Notes under the pieces: model-generated
What the model was told of the DNA's origin: nothing
The model's input: the letters and a program-made list of their open reading frames with translations, nothing else
Databases searched by the model: none
NCBI GenBank assembly: GCA_900472175.1
Contig: UCHD01000011.1
Span: 1 to 64,000, forward strand
Reading direction: 5' to 3'
Origin: Hyphomicrobiales bacterium
GTDB taxonomy: Bacteria > Pseudomonadota > Alphaproteobacteria > Rhizobiales > Rhizobiaceae
Length of the DNA: 64,000 bases
Program-made: the position numbers and the translations under genes
Shown here: one piece after another, positions 37,931 to 46,754 of the stretch
Position numbering within the stretch: the first letter of the stretch is position 1
Layout: each line of letters starts with the position of its first letter

Positions 37931-38119
37931 CTATTCGGATTTCTTCCTGATCGGCAGTTTCTTGCCGCCGGTTTCCGCGAGATCCTTCAACTCTTTTTCG
38001 GACATGGATCTTTCCATGCTCTTCGATGCGCCCTTGAGTTCGGATTTCTTCGTGTCACCGCGTTTGGCGGATAGCGCAGCACCAGCGGCCTTTTGCTGGG
38101 CTTGGGATTGTGCAGGCAT
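37931..38119 (-). CDS. DUF3008-family small basic protein
   Basis: 62 residues, rich in Lys, Ser and Ala, with MPAQSQAQQKAAGAALSAKR at the start and KSELKGASKSMERSMSEK next. I recognise this as the DUF3008 pattern, widespread in alphaproteobacteria. It has no membrane segment, and the function is unknown. It lies 41 bases beyond the DNA ligase in the same direction and could be cotranscribed with it. Confidence 0.8.
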   Translation of the reverse strand: MPAQSQAQQKAAGAALSAKRGDTKKSELKGASKSMERSMSEKELKDLAETGGKKLPIRKKSE

Positions 38120-38160
38120 CGTCTTCTCCTTCGATCGGATGCCTCTTCAACCGTAATTTT

Positions 38161-39810
38161 CTAGATTGGTTCCGCAGGTCGCGCCAAATTACTTTCTGGT
38201 GTGCCGATCATTGCCAGCAATGTCTCCAGCCGATCGGCATCGCTTGGCAGCTTGTCGGTTCGTAGCCGCGATATGCGCGGAAAGCGCACGGCAACGCCGG
38301 ATTTGTGACGGCTGGAAAAATTGATGCCCTCGAACGCAACCTCGACGACGAACCCGTGACCGGCTTCGGCCCGGATCGAACGTACGGGGCCAAAACGCTC
38401 GACCGTATTGTTGCGCACATAGCGGTCCAGCACTTCAAGCTCGGCATCGGTAAAGCCGAAATAGGCCTTGCCGACGGGCACCAGAACATCCTTGCCGTCA
38501 ATTTCCGTCCAGACCCCGAAGGTGAAGTCGGAATAGTAGCTTGACCGCTTGCCGTGGCCGCGTTGGGCATACATCAGCACCGCATCGACATTGTAGGGCT
38601 CGCGTTTCCACTTGAACCACGGCCCCTTCGAGCGCCCGGAGGTGTAGGGCGAATCCAGGCGCTTCAGCATGATGCCCTCGATCACCGGATCCGGTGGCTC
38701 CTTGCGCAATCGGTCGAGTTCCTCCCAGCTGGAAAATGGGACAAGCGGGGAGAGATCGAAATGTGACGGAGCAGCCTTTTCGATGAGCGCGGAAAGTGCA
38801 GCGCGCCGGGTCAGGAAGCTTTCGGGGCGCATGTCGTGTCCGCTGGAAAATAGCAGGTCGTAGCCGCGGATAAAGGCGGGATACTCTTCCAGTATCTTTC
38901 GCGTCACGGTCTTGCGGTTTAGCCGCTGCTGCAGGTCGGAAAACGTCCGCGTCGCCCGGTTGGTTCGCATGGTGCCGCCGACGAGAAGTTCGCCATCGAT
39001 GATGCCTTCAAAATCCGCAGCTTCAAGAATATCCGGAAAGGCACCGGAAATATCGTCGCCGCTGCGTGAATAAAGCCGCCGCGTGCCGGCTAGATTGGCA
39101 AGCTGCACGCGAATGCCGTCCCATTTCCACTCGGCGGCAAAATCCTTCGGGTCGAGCGAAGCAAGATCGTTGTCGCCCACCGGTGTTGCCAGCATCACGG
39201 CATGGAAAACCGCGGGCATATCCAGTTTGGGCTTGCCGGCCTTTCCGTCAAGCCATTGGAACAGGGACACATAGGGCGGCGAAAGGCCGTGCCAGAGTGT
39301 CTCGATCTCGGTTACGTCGACATTGCCCATGTCGGCCAGCGCCTGTTTCACCAGCCGCGCCGAGACGCCGATGCGCAGGCCGCCGGTAATGAGCTTCAGA
39401 AAGGCAAACCGGCTTGAGCCTTCGAGTTGATCGAGGAGATCGCGTACAAGACCATGGACATTGGCCCGTCCCGCCGTTTCCAGCTGGTGCATGACGGCAC
39501 CGAGCGACAGATCGGCGGACGCTGGTTTCCCTGTGGCTACAGGCTCCCAGACGAGCGAGATGGTTTCGGCGAGGTCGCCGACGTAGTCGTAGGAATAGCG
39601 GAACAGCACCTCGTCCATGCGTTCCAGCACCAGTTGCCGGAGCACATTCGGCTTCACGATCTTGAGCTTCAGCGTGCCGGCAATGGCGGCAAGCGCGTAG
39701 CCGCGATCCGGGTCGGGGGCTGCGCGAAAGTAATCCGTCATCAGCTTGATCTTGGCGTTGCGCTGCGGGGTGAGAACCAGGCGGTCGAGCAGTTCTGCGA
39801 AGGGACGCAC
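38161..39810 (-). CDS. ATP-dependent DNA ligase (stand-alone bacterial type)
   Basis: 549 residues: an N-terminal DNA-binding domain (1-200), a nucleotidyltransferase domain with motif I EWKWDGIRVQL (adenylated Lys229) and IIDGELLVGG, and an OB-fold with motif V KWKREPYNVDAVLMY. It starts with GTG three bases after the exonuclease gene. In many bacteria such ligases travel with an MBL-fold exonuclease, an Lhr-type helicase and a phosphoesterase; here only the exonuclease is adjacent. It probably acts in DNA repair, in addition to the essential NAD-dependent ligase. Confidence 0.92.
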   Translation of the reverse strand: MRPFAELLDRLVLTPQRNAKIKLMTDYFRAAPDPDRGYALAAIAGTLKLKIVKPNVLRQLVLERMDEVLFRYSYDYVGDLAETISLVWEPVATGKPASADLSLGAVMHQLETAGRANVHGLVRDLLDQLEGSSRFAFLKLITGGLRIGVSARLVKQALADMGNVDVTEIETLWHGLSPPYVSLFQWLDGKAGKPKLDMPAVFHAVMLATPVGDNDLASLDPKDFAAEWKWDGIRVQLANLAGTRRLYSRSGDDISGAFPDILEAADFEGIIDGELLVGGTMRTNRATRTFSDLQQRLNRKTVTRKILEEYPAFIRGYDLLFSSGHDMRPESFLTRRAALSALIEKAAPSHFDLSPLVPFSSWEELDRLRKEPPDPVIEGIMLKRLDSPYTSGRSKGPWFKWKREPYNVDAVLMYAQRGHGKRSSYYSDFTFGVWTEIDGKDVLVPVGKAYFGFTDAELEVLDRYVRNNTVERFGPVRSIRAEAGHGFVVEVAFEGINFSSRHKSGVAVRFPRISRLRTDKLPSDADRLETLLAMIGTPESNLARPAEPI

Positions 39811-39813
39811 CGG

Positions 39814-40824
39814 CTATTCTCCTTCGTCGTCGTAGCCGACCAGATGCAGCGGCCGGGCGGCGATACCCTGTAACTCGCACCAACGGACAAGGGCTTCCTC
39901 ACGGCCGTGCGTCACCCAGACCTCGGCTGGTTTGATCTCGTTGATGGTTGCGGTCAGTTCGGGCCAATCACAGTGATCCGAGATGATCATCGGCAGTTCG
40001 ACGCCGCGCTGCTTTGCGCGTTGGCGCACCAGCATCCAACCAGAGGCGAAGATGGGCATGGGGTCGGGAAAGCGCCTCGCCCATTTGTCGGCGAAAGCCG
40101 AAGGCGGACCGACGACAACGGCACCGGCGAAGGACTGTTTGTCCTTTGCATCGATCGTGGCTGGGCGAAGATCCCCCAATGCCACACCTTCACTTTCGTA
40201 ATAGTCGCAAAGCCTGGCCATTGCGCCGTGGATGAAGACCGGCGCGTCGTAGCCGGCTTCACGCATCAAGGCGATGATGCGTTGGGCTTTGCCAAGGGAA
40301 TAGGCGCCGACCAGATGGGCACGCTCGGGGAATTGTTTAAGCGAGGTCAACAGCTTGGCGATTTCACTGCGGTCGTCCGGATGGTGAAACACCGGCAGGC
40401 CGAAAGTTGCTTCGGTGATGAAGACATCGCAGGGGACCGGCTCGAAGGAGAGGCAGGTCGGGTCGCGGCGTTGTTTATAGTCGCCCGAGACAACGATGCG
40501 GATGCCAGCTGCTTCAACGGCGATCTGGGCGGAGCCGAGAACATGGCCAGCCGGATGAAAGCTGACGGTGACGTCGCCGATGGCGGTGCGGATACCCAGC
40601 CTGGCCTCTTGCGTGCTGACGCTGAAGTCATCGCCATAGCGGATGCGCATGATGTCCAGTGTCTCGCGCGTCGCCATCACATGGGTATGGCCGGCGCGGG
40701 CATGATCGGCGTGCCCGTGGGTGATCAACGCGCGTTCGACGGGCTGGACGGGATCGATATAAAAGCCGCCCTTCTCGCAAAAGAGACCCTTGGGCGTCGG
40801 ATAGAGCAGCGTTTCCGGTTTCAT
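39814..40824 (-). CDS. Ligase-associated metallo-beta-lactamase-fold DNA exonuclease
   Basis: 336 residues. The metal site THGHADHARAGH, GHVLGSAQI and SGDYKQRRDP lie in the MBL core, followed by a beta-CASP-like region and the C-terminal VTHGREEALVRW. It resembles SNM1/CPSF nucleases and belongs to the bacterial ligase-associated exonuclease family. The ATG at 40824 gives MKPETLLYPTPKGL; a GTG nine codons upstream is possible. The ligase gene follows after three bases. Confidence 0.9.
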   Translation of the reverse strand: MKPETLLYPTPKGLFCEKGGFYIDPVQPVERALITHGHADHARAGHTHVMATRETLDIMRIRYGDDFSVSTQEARLGIRTAIGDVTVSFHPAGHVLGSAQIAVEAAGIRIVVSGDYKQRRDPTCLSFEPVPCDVFITEATFGLPVFHHPDDRSEIAKLLTSLKQFPERAHLVGAYSLGKAQRIIALMREAGYDAPVFIHGAMARLCDYYESEGVALGDLRPATIDAKDKQSFAGAVVVGPPSAFADKWARRFPDPMPIFASGWMLVRQRAKQRGVELPMIISDHCDWPELTATINEIKPAEVWVTHGREEALVRWCELQGIAARPLHLVGYDDEGE

Positions 40825-40883
40825 GCAGACGAAGATAGCTGGCAATTGCACGACTGCCAGCTATCGCAGTGAATTTTTCGAAA

Positions 40884-41843
40884 TCAGGCTGCCGGGTTGT
40901 GGCCGAGCGTCTTCGAAATCAGATCAAGCACGCCCTCGGCATCGACGCCGATGCAGATGTTCTGGCTTGGCAGGTTATCCCAGTCGCTTGGCGGGAAAAT
41001 ATGATCGTCGGCCTTCTGAATGGTCTGGCCGTCGGCAATGCCGCCGCAAACGACGCGGATCGCGCCGCTGCGCAGCGTGAAGAGTTCCGGCGCGACGACA
41101 TAAACGCAGGCGCAGCTGTCATGCACGACCATGCCGTCATCAACATGCTGCTCGTAGAAATCGATATAGAACTGCGAAATGTCCGACAGGAGCTTGGCGC
41201 GCTTGCCGCCGGCCGCAGCGATGGCTTCCAGCCTGGCGCGGGTCATCACCGTCTTTTCCGTCACGTCGAGACCGACAACGACGACCGGCCATGGCGCGGT
41301 CATCACCACGTCCGCGGCTTCCGGATCGCCATGAATATTGGCTTCGGCCGCAGGCGTGATGTTGCCGCGCATGTCGAAGGCGCCGCCCATGATGACGACT
41401 TCCTTGACCAGAACAGCGATATCCGGATCGTCACGCAAGGCGAGCGCCAGATTGGTCATCCGGCCGACGGCAACGAGCGTTACTTCGCCGGGATTGGCGC
41501 GTACCATGTCGATGATGAAGCGATGGGCCGGACGCGGATCGCAGGCCAGATCGACTGTTTCCGGAACGCCGATATTGCCGAGACCATCATCGCCATGGAT
41601 GAAGGTCGGCCAGCCGACATGGGCGCGCGACGGATCGAGCGTCTCGCCGAGCCCCTTGGCAACCGGGGCTGCGATATCCCATTGCTGCTTCAGATAAAGC
41701 GCGTTGCGCGTCGTTGTTTCGATCGAGGCATTGCCGAAGACGGAGGTGATGCCGATCAGGTCGATATCCGGGTGATTGTGCAGGAACAACAGGGCCATCG
41801 CATCATCAACGCCGGGGTCCGTATCAAAAATTACCTTATGCAT
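40884..41843 (-). CDS. Inosine/uridine-preferring nucleoside hydrolase
   Basis: 319 residues. The calcium-binding N-terminal motif KVIFDTDPGVDDAMAL is intact, and VVIMGGAFDMRGNITPAAEAN is the substrate-site region. It splits the N-glycosidic bond of nucleosides to free base and ribose. ATG 41843 starts exactly at the conserved motif, although the frame is open 46 codons further. No transporter is adjacent. Confidence 0.93.
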   Translation of the reverse strand: MHKVIFDTDPGVDDAMALLFLHNHPDIDLIGITSVFGNASIETTTRNALYLKQQWDIAAPVAKGLGETLDPSRAHVGWPTFIHGDDGLGNIGVPETVDLACDPRPAHRFIIDMVRANPGEVTLVAVGRMTNLALALRDDPDIAVLVKEVVIMGGAFDMRGNITPAAEANIHGDPEAADVVMTAPWPVVVVGLDVTEKTVMTRARLEAIAAAGGKRAKLLSDISQFYIDFYEQHVDDGMVVHDSCACVYVVAPELFTLRSGAIRVVCGGIADGQTIQKADDHIFPPSDWDNLPSQNICIGVDAEGVLDLISKTLGHNPAA

Positions 41844-42144
41844 AATGTGTTCTTTTCGTTGTTTTGAAAGCCAGCCGCAGCTTGCTGAAGGGGCGACGTC
41901 CAGCGTTGCGTCACTTTTAGCGGCGCGGCGGCCAAGAGCAACCCATTTTCCGGAGCCATTGAGGGTAGAGTGCCAAAACAAGGCAAATCCGTCTTCTGAC
42001 CCGAAAAAGCCCCGTCAGGCTTAAACTTTCCGAAACGTCGCCGCGATAGGGTGGGCGCTTAATCGATGGGCGGGGCCGTTCCCTGCATACGCGCGGACGC
42101 GCGGTGACAGGCAGGGAGTTCAAGCTGATGACGGAGCAGTGCAC
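41844..42144. other. Divergent intergenic region, nucleoside hydrolase and unknown protein
   Basis: About 300 bases without a gene. It contains the promoters of two diverging genes. A partly paired CCCTGC/GCAGGG arrangement around a GC-rich centre (about 42080-42118) lies in the leader of the rightward gene. No known regulatory motif was recognised. Confidence 0.35.
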
Positions 42145-43002
42145 GTGAAGTCGGTCTTTAAAAAGATACGTCTCCCCCGCAAGGTGATGTTCCTCATTAC
42201 CGGCATTCTCGTGCTGTCTGGCGCGTCCGGCGCCTATGCCGTCTATTCCGGCAAGGAAACCTTTCTCGGTATGGCCGGACCGCAAAAGCCGTCGATCTCG
42301 GGACTTGCCTGCACCACGATCGAAACGCTGAAGATGCGTCGCAATGGCCAGCGCTGGATTCGCAAATATGTGAGCACGGAATCTGCTGGCGGTGTCGATC
42401 GTGTCCGCACTGCGTTGCGCATTACCGGCCTGTTGGCCAAGGAAGAGCAGGCCGATCTCTATCAGGTCGTTGTGCTTGATTCTGCCGGACCGTCAGATCG
42501 TGCCGATCGGCGCGGCGCGGCCATCGGCGCCCAGGTTCTGTTCGCGCCTGATCCATCCAAGCTGCCGGGAATGAGCACGCCATTTACAGCCCGTTATACG
42601 GACGCGAAGGCAAACACCGTCGGTCTGTTCTATGGTGCCGAAGTGGCTCTCTCGACCGACGACATCAAGACCACGCTGACGGCAATGGACGACAAGTCGG
42701 ATTGTTTCGATCCGGTCGCGGCCGCTGCTGCGGCAGTGCCTGGGGCTGCCGGATCAAAGAGCGGCGACCACGGTGAAGCGCCGGCTGCTGCTGCACACGG
42801 AGAACAAGCAGAGAGTGGCGAGGCGCCTTCGGCGCATGCCGAAGAAGCTGCCGTGCCGGACGAAAGTGGCGAAAAGCCTGAAGAAAAGGGGTTCTTCGGC
42901 TCCATGCTGGCCATGGTTCTCGGCGGTGATAGTGAAAAGCCATCGACAACCACAATGGAAAAACCCGCCGAACGCCCAGCAGAAGAACCTGCAGGGCACT
43001 GA
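42145..43002 (+). CDS. Unknown membrane-anchored or exported protein with acidic Ala/Glu-rich tail
   Basis: About 285 residues. A basic N-terminus (KKIRLPRK) precedes one hydrophobic segment (MFLITGILVLSGASGAYAVY, about 15-34), then a globular region to about residue 190. The tail (195-285) is rich in Ala, Glu, Gly and Pro and has a small hydrophobic patch, KGFFGSMLAMVLGG. I do not recognise the family. GTG 42145 fits GGAG at 42133-42136 better than the GTG two codons before. A periplasmic location is likely, by inference. Confidence 0.75.
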   Translation: MKSVFKKIRLPRKVMFLITGILVLSGASGAYAVYSGKETFLGMAGPQKPSISGLACTTIETLKMRRNGQRWIRKYVSTESAGGVDRVRTALRITGLLAKEEQADLYQVVVLDSAGPSDRADRRGAAIGAQVLFAPDPSKLPGMSTPFTARYTDAKANTVGLFYGAEVALSTDDIKTTLTAMDDKSDCFDPVAAAAAAVPGAAGSKSGDHGEAPAAAAHGEQAESGEAPSAHAEEAAVPDESGEKPEEKGFFGSMLAMVLGGDSEKPSTTTMEKPAERPAEEPAGH

Positions 43003-43038
43003 CGGGCTTTCAAACAGAGCGACTGCCGGCCATCCTGA

Positions 43039-43212
43039 TCAGACGATGGCGTTGCCGGCGATGACGGCAAGAACAACGAAAATCAGGAAGATGATCACGG
43101 CGATGGCAAACAGCACACGCGCGATCGTCGCGGTTGCGGCTGAAACGCCGGAAAATCCGAGAAAACCGGTAATCAGCGAGATAACCAGGAAGATAAGCGC
43201 CCATTTCAGCAT
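43039..43212 (-). CDS. DUF1328-family small membrane protein
   Basis: 57 residues, almost all hydrophobic, with two membrane helices: [19 protein letters not shown] and a second beginning [19 protein letters not shown]. The middle [12 protein letters not shown] and the overall pattern are those of DUF1328 (YtjA-like) proteins. AAAGGA stands 7-10 bases before the ATG. Such genes are often stress-induced; the function is unknown. It is easily missed because of its length. Confidence 0.88.
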   Translation of the reverse strand: MLKWALIFLVISLITGFLGFSGVSAATATIARVLFAIAVIIFLIFVVLAVIAGNAIV

Positions 43213-43276
43213 GGAGAGTTCCTTTCAGATTCTGCGGACATTGACGCGCAGGAGCCTGAAAAGTTCCGTCGGCTGA

Positions 43277-43308
43277 CAAAAACGCGCCATCCGGCTGGGG
43301 ACGGCGCG
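43277..43308 (-). terminator. Rho-independent terminator of lysS
   Basis: Read leftward, CGCGCCGTCC pairs with GGATGGCGCG (one internal mismatch) around a six-base loop and is followed by five T residues. It starts 15 bases after the lysS stop. Confidence 0.85.
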
Positions 43309-43322
43309 TCCGTAGCGTTGGA

Positions 43323-44816
43323 TTAGTCCGCCTTGTTGCGGCGGGCCGGGAAGAGAATGATGTCGCGGATCGACGGCGCGTTGGTAAGCAGCATGATCAG
43401 GCGATCGACACCGATCCCGAGACCGCCTGCGGGCGGCATGCCCTGGTCGATCGCATCGAGGAATTCGTCGTCCAGCTGCTTGTCCTTTTCGCCGCGGGCA
43501 TGCGCCTGCTCGAGCTGCTCGACCATGCGCTTGCGCTGCTCTTCCGGATCGTTGAGTTCCGAAAATGCGTTGCCCAGTTCCCAGGCGTTGCAATAGGTCT
43601 CGAAACGCTCGACCAGGCGCGGTTCGCCGGGTACTTCCTTGGCAAAGGGCGAGATGTCCTTCGGGAAATGCGTCACGTGGCTCGGCTGGATCAGCGTGCC
43701 CTCGACCTTTTCTTCGAAGATGAAGGCCAGGCATTCGCCCCAGGTCGCGTCCTTTTCGACTTCGAAACCGGCAACCTTGGCGGCTGCGCGTGCTTCTTCG
43801 TCGGTCTTCATCGCCAGGAAATCGATGCCGGTCGCTTCCTTGACGGCGTCGGGCATCGGTACGCGCTTGAACGGACCCTTGAACGAGATTTCCTTGTCGC
43901 CGAACATGAATTCGGTGGTGCCGTGGATCGACATCGCAAGCGTGGAGAACAGCCGCTCCACGAGGTCCATGATGTCCTCGTAGTCGGCATAGGCCCAGTA
44001 GCATTCCATCATGGTGAATTCAGGATTGTGCCGCGTGGAAACGCCTTCGTTGCGGAAGTTGCGGTTGATCTCGAACACCTTGTCGGTCAGGCCCGACACC
44101 AGCGTGCGCTTCAAGAACAGTTCCGGCGCGATGCGCAGATACATGTCGAGCTTCAGCGTGTTGTGATGCGTCTTGAAGGGCTCGGCGGTGGCGCCGCCAT
44201 AGACCGAATGCAGCATCGGCGTTTCGACTTCCATGAAGCCGTCATCTTCCATGAACCGGCGGATACCGGAGACGATCTTCGAGCGCTGCTGGAAGCGAAG
44301 CTTGGATTCTTCGTTGGTCATGATGTCGAGGTGGCGCTTGCGGTAGCGCTGCTCGATGTCGGACAAGCCATGCCACTTCTCCGGCATCGGCAGCAGCGAC
44401 TTTGTGAGCATGGTGATTTCTTGCGCGTTGATCGAGAGCTCGCCGCGCTTGGTGCGGCGGACCACGCCGGTGACGCCGATGATGTCGCCGATATCGATCA
44501 TCGGCAGCAGCGCGCGGGCGTCTTCAGGCGTCGTATCCTTGTGGGAGAATATCTGGATCTTGCCGCCGGCGTCATGGATATCCATGAACATGCCGGAATT
44601 GCGCGAGGAATAGACGCGGCCGGCCACTGTCACGATATCTTCGGTGACGACGTCCGCTTCCAGGGTCTCGTATTTTGCAGCAAGCTCCGCATTGGTGATC
44701 GTGCGGTGAAAATGCGCCGGATAGACGTCGCCGATCTTGTCGCGCAGCATTTTCAGCTTCTGGGCGCGCACTTCGGTGACGTCGGAGGAGAGGGCGGTTT
44801 CGGTCTTTTCGGTCAT
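43323..44816 (-). CDS. lysS: Lysyl-tRNA synthetase, class II
   Basis: 497 residues. An N-terminal OB-fold anticodon-binding domain (about 55-140, GRVYSSRNSGMFMDI) is followed by the class II core: motif 1 around FMEVETPMLHS, motif 2 FRNEGVSTRHNPEFTMMECY and motif 3 GLGIGVDRLIML. It charges tRNA-Lys. ATG 44816 follows the second mosaic repeat. gltX lies upstream on the same strand. Confidence 0.96.
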   Translation of the reverse strand: MTEKTETALSSDVTEVRAQKLKMLRDKIGDVYPAHFHRTITNAELAAKYETLEADVVTEDIVTVAGRVYSSRNSGMFMDIHDAGGKIQIFSHKDTTPEDARALLPMIDIGDIIGVTGVVRRTKRGELSINAQEITMLTKSLLPMPEKWHGLSDIEQRYRKRHLDIMTNEESKLRFQQRSKIVSGIRRFMEDDGFMEVETPMLHSVYGGATAEPFKTHHNTLKLDMYLRIAPELFLKRTLVSGLTDKVFEINRNFRNEGVSTRHNPEFTMMECYWAYADYEDIMDLVERLFSTLAMSIHGTTEFMFGDKEISFKGPFKRVPMPDAVKEATGIDFLAMKTDEEARAAAKVAGFEVEKDATWGECLAFIFEEKVEGTLIQPSHVTHFPKDISPFAKEVPGEPRLVERFETYCNAWELGNAFSELNDPEEQRKRMVEQLEQAHARGEKDKQLDDEFLDAIDQGMPPAGGLGIGVDRLIMLLTNAPSIRDIILFPARRNKAD

Positions 44817-44871
44817 GGGGTTCGCCTTCTATGGGGCTTTTGTTCTCAAGGGTACTAGGGTCGAGGCCATT

Positions 44872-45005
44872 TTCTCTTCTCCCCAGCGGGGAGAAGGTGG
44901 CCCGAAGGGCCGGATGAGGGGGAGCCGCGGACTTGTCGGTCGGCCGCCCCCCCCCCCTCATCGCCTCGCATTCGCTCGGCACTTCTCCCCGCTGGGGAGA
45001 AGAAA
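44872..45005. repeat. Rhizobial-type palindromic intergenic mosaic repeat, copy 2 (RIME-like)
   Basis: The ends are inverted copies (TTCTCTTCTCCCCAGCGGGG and CCCCGCTGGGGAGAAGAAAG), each end again palindromic, with GGATGAGGGGGAG and CCCTCATCGCCTCGCATTCG inside. It shares its modules with 5995-6124 and has a run of 11 C residues at 44947-44957. It fills most of the gap between gltX and lysS. Confidence 0.82.
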
Positions 45006-45015
45006 GAGCCAGTCT

Positions 45016-46473
45016 TTATTTGCCGCTGCCTGCCATCGAGGCGGCAACCTGGCCTGCAACCTTCAAACGCTGGCGCACGACCGAGCGGCCGAGGATAGCC
45101 ATTGAATCGAACAGCGGCAGCGAGCGGCTGGAGCCCGAGACCGCCACGAACAGCGGCGCCACGATGACTTTCAGCTTCTTGCCCATGCGCTCGGAAATCG
45201 CACGGAGTTCGGCTTCGATCGACTCGACATTCCATTCGAGGATCTTTTCCAGGTCCGGCTGGACCGTGTTGAAGATCTCGACCAGTTCTTCCGGGCTCGA
45301 TTTGACCTTGGCAAAGGAGGCGGCGTCAAGCGACAGATCGGACTTGAACAGGAAGCCTGCCAGATCCGGCAGTTCGCCCAGCTTGGAAATGCGCGACTGC
45401 GAGAGCTTGAGGCCCTGCTTGATGCGGTCGTTTTCCATAGCCCAGGACAAAACGCGGGCGGCGAACTCGTCTTCGCTCAAGCCTTCGCGCAGCCAGCGGC
45501 CATTCAGCCAGTCCAGCTTCTGCACGTCGAAGATCGCGCCGGCCTTGGAGAGGTTCGCCGGATCGAATTTCTCCGCCAGCTGTTCCATGGTCAGCATTTC
45601 CTCGCCTTCGGCAATCTGCACGAAGAACAGGCCGAGGAAGTTCATCAGCGCTTCGGGCAGGTAGCCGAGTGCCGTGTAGTACGAGATCGAGGTCGGGTTC
45701 TTGCGCTTCGACAGCTTCGACTTGTCGTGGTTGCGCATCAGCGACAGGTGCATGAATACCGGCGGCTCGAGACCGAGATATTGATAGATCAGGATATGCT
45801 TCGGCACCGAGGACAGCCATTCCTCGCCGCGCGCCACATGGGTGATCTTCATCAGATGGTCGTCGACGACATTGGCCATATGATAGGTCGGCATGCCGTC
45901 GGCTTTCAGCAGGACCTGCATATCGACGGCATCCCACGGGATATCGACTTCGCCATAGACGCCGTCGACGAACTTGCAGGAGCCTTCCGTCGGAATCTTC
46001 ATGCGCACGACGGTCGGTTCGCCGGCAGTCATGCGTGTCGTGACTTCCTCTGCCGAAAGTGTCAGGCAGCGGCCGTCATATTTCGGCGGCTTGCCGGCGG
46101 CGCGCTGCGCCTCGCGCATTTCCGCCAGACGTTCAGGCGTGCAGAAACAGCGGAAACCGTGGCCGTTGGCAACGATCTTTTCGACGAAGGGCAGGTAAGT
46201 GTCCTTGCGGTCACTCTGGCGGTAGGGGCCATAGGGGCCGCCGATATCCGGGCCTTCCGACCATTTCAGGCCGCACCATTTCAGGGCGTCCAGCACCTTG
46301 GTCTCGAATTCTGGGGTCGAGCGGGTCGCGTCGGTGTCCTCGATACGCAGGATGAACTCGCCACCCATCTTCTGCGCGAAGAGATAGTTGAACAACGCGA
46401 TATAGGCGGTGCCGACATGGGGTTCGCCGGTGGGGGAAGGTGCAATGCGCACCCGGACTGGTCTGTCTGTCAT
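45016..46473 (-). CDS. gltX: Glutamyl-tRNA synthetase
   Basis: 485 residues. The HIGH-like motif is in RIAPSPTGEPHVGTAY, and the KMSKS-like loop reads SKLSKRKNPTS. A C-terminal helical anticodon-binding domain follows. It attaches Glu to tRNA-Glu. Alphaproteobacteria often carry two gltX paralogues, one of which also charges tRNA-Gln for later amidation; which one this is cannot be told here. The start is ATG 46473. Confidence 0.95.
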   Translation of the reverse strand: MTDRPVRVRIAPSPTGEPHVGTAYIALFNYLFAQKMGGEFILRIEDTDATRSTPEFETKVLDALKWCGLKWSEGPDIGGPYGPYRQSDRKDTYLPFVEKIVANGHGFRCFCTPERLAEMREAQRAAGKPPKYDGRCLTLSAEEVTTRMTAGEPTVVRMKIPTEGSCKFVDGVYGEVDIPWDAVDMQVLLKADGMPTYHMANVVDDHLMKITHVARGEEWLSSVPKHILIYQYLGLEPPVFMHLSLMRNHDKSKLSKRKNPTSISYYTALGYLPEALMNFLGLFFVQIAEGEEMLTMEQLAEKFDPANLSKAGAIFDVQKLDWLNGRWLREGLSEDEFAARVLSWAMENDRIKQGLKLSQSRISKLGELPDLAGFLFKSDLSLDAASFAKVKSSPEELVEIFNTVQPDLEKILEWNVESIEAELRAISERMGKKLKVIVAPLFVAVSGSSRSLPLFDSMAILGRSVVRQRLKVAGQVAASMAGSGK

Positions 46474-46691
46474 GATCCTGGCCCGTGCTTTACGTGCTTT
46501 CGGCCTTCCTGCCGGAAAGGAGACGTCCGGATGTGAAGGCGCATGCTTTTAAGGGAAGGAAATGCCCGGCTGATGCCTGAAATGGCGGAAAATGCCGGAA
46601 ATTCCATATGGCTGGGGTGAGACCATATTCAAAAGGGCGCGTCAAGGAAAACTGCGTTTTCAGCTGTGGCCGGGAACTTTTCAAATGGCCG

Positions 46692-46740
46692 TTGACATCC
46701 GCGTGAAATCGATCTACTTAACCTTTAAGTTAATTAACTT
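46692..46740 (+). promoter_or_regulatory. Promoter and palindromic operator of the ArsR gene
   Basis: A perfect TTGACA at 46692-46697 and TACTTA at 46715-46720 are 17 bases apart. The 14-bp perfect palindrome AAGTTAATTAACTT (46727-46740) lies over the likely start point, 14 bases before the ATG. ArsR-family repressors bind AT-rich inverted repeats in this position, so autoregulation is likely. Confidence 0.7.
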
Positions 46741-46754
46741 GTTGGCTAAATAAA

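Noticed and set aside
43500..44858. A 452-codon open frame on the plus strand across lysS
   Set aside because: It is antisense to lysS, whose motifs are complete; the protein has no family-like segments and follows from the codon bias of the GC-rich gene.
44947..44957. Run of 11 C residues as an assembly artefact
   Set aside because: It could have a length error, but the surrounding sequence continues the mosaic repeat modules on both sides, so the region itself is real.
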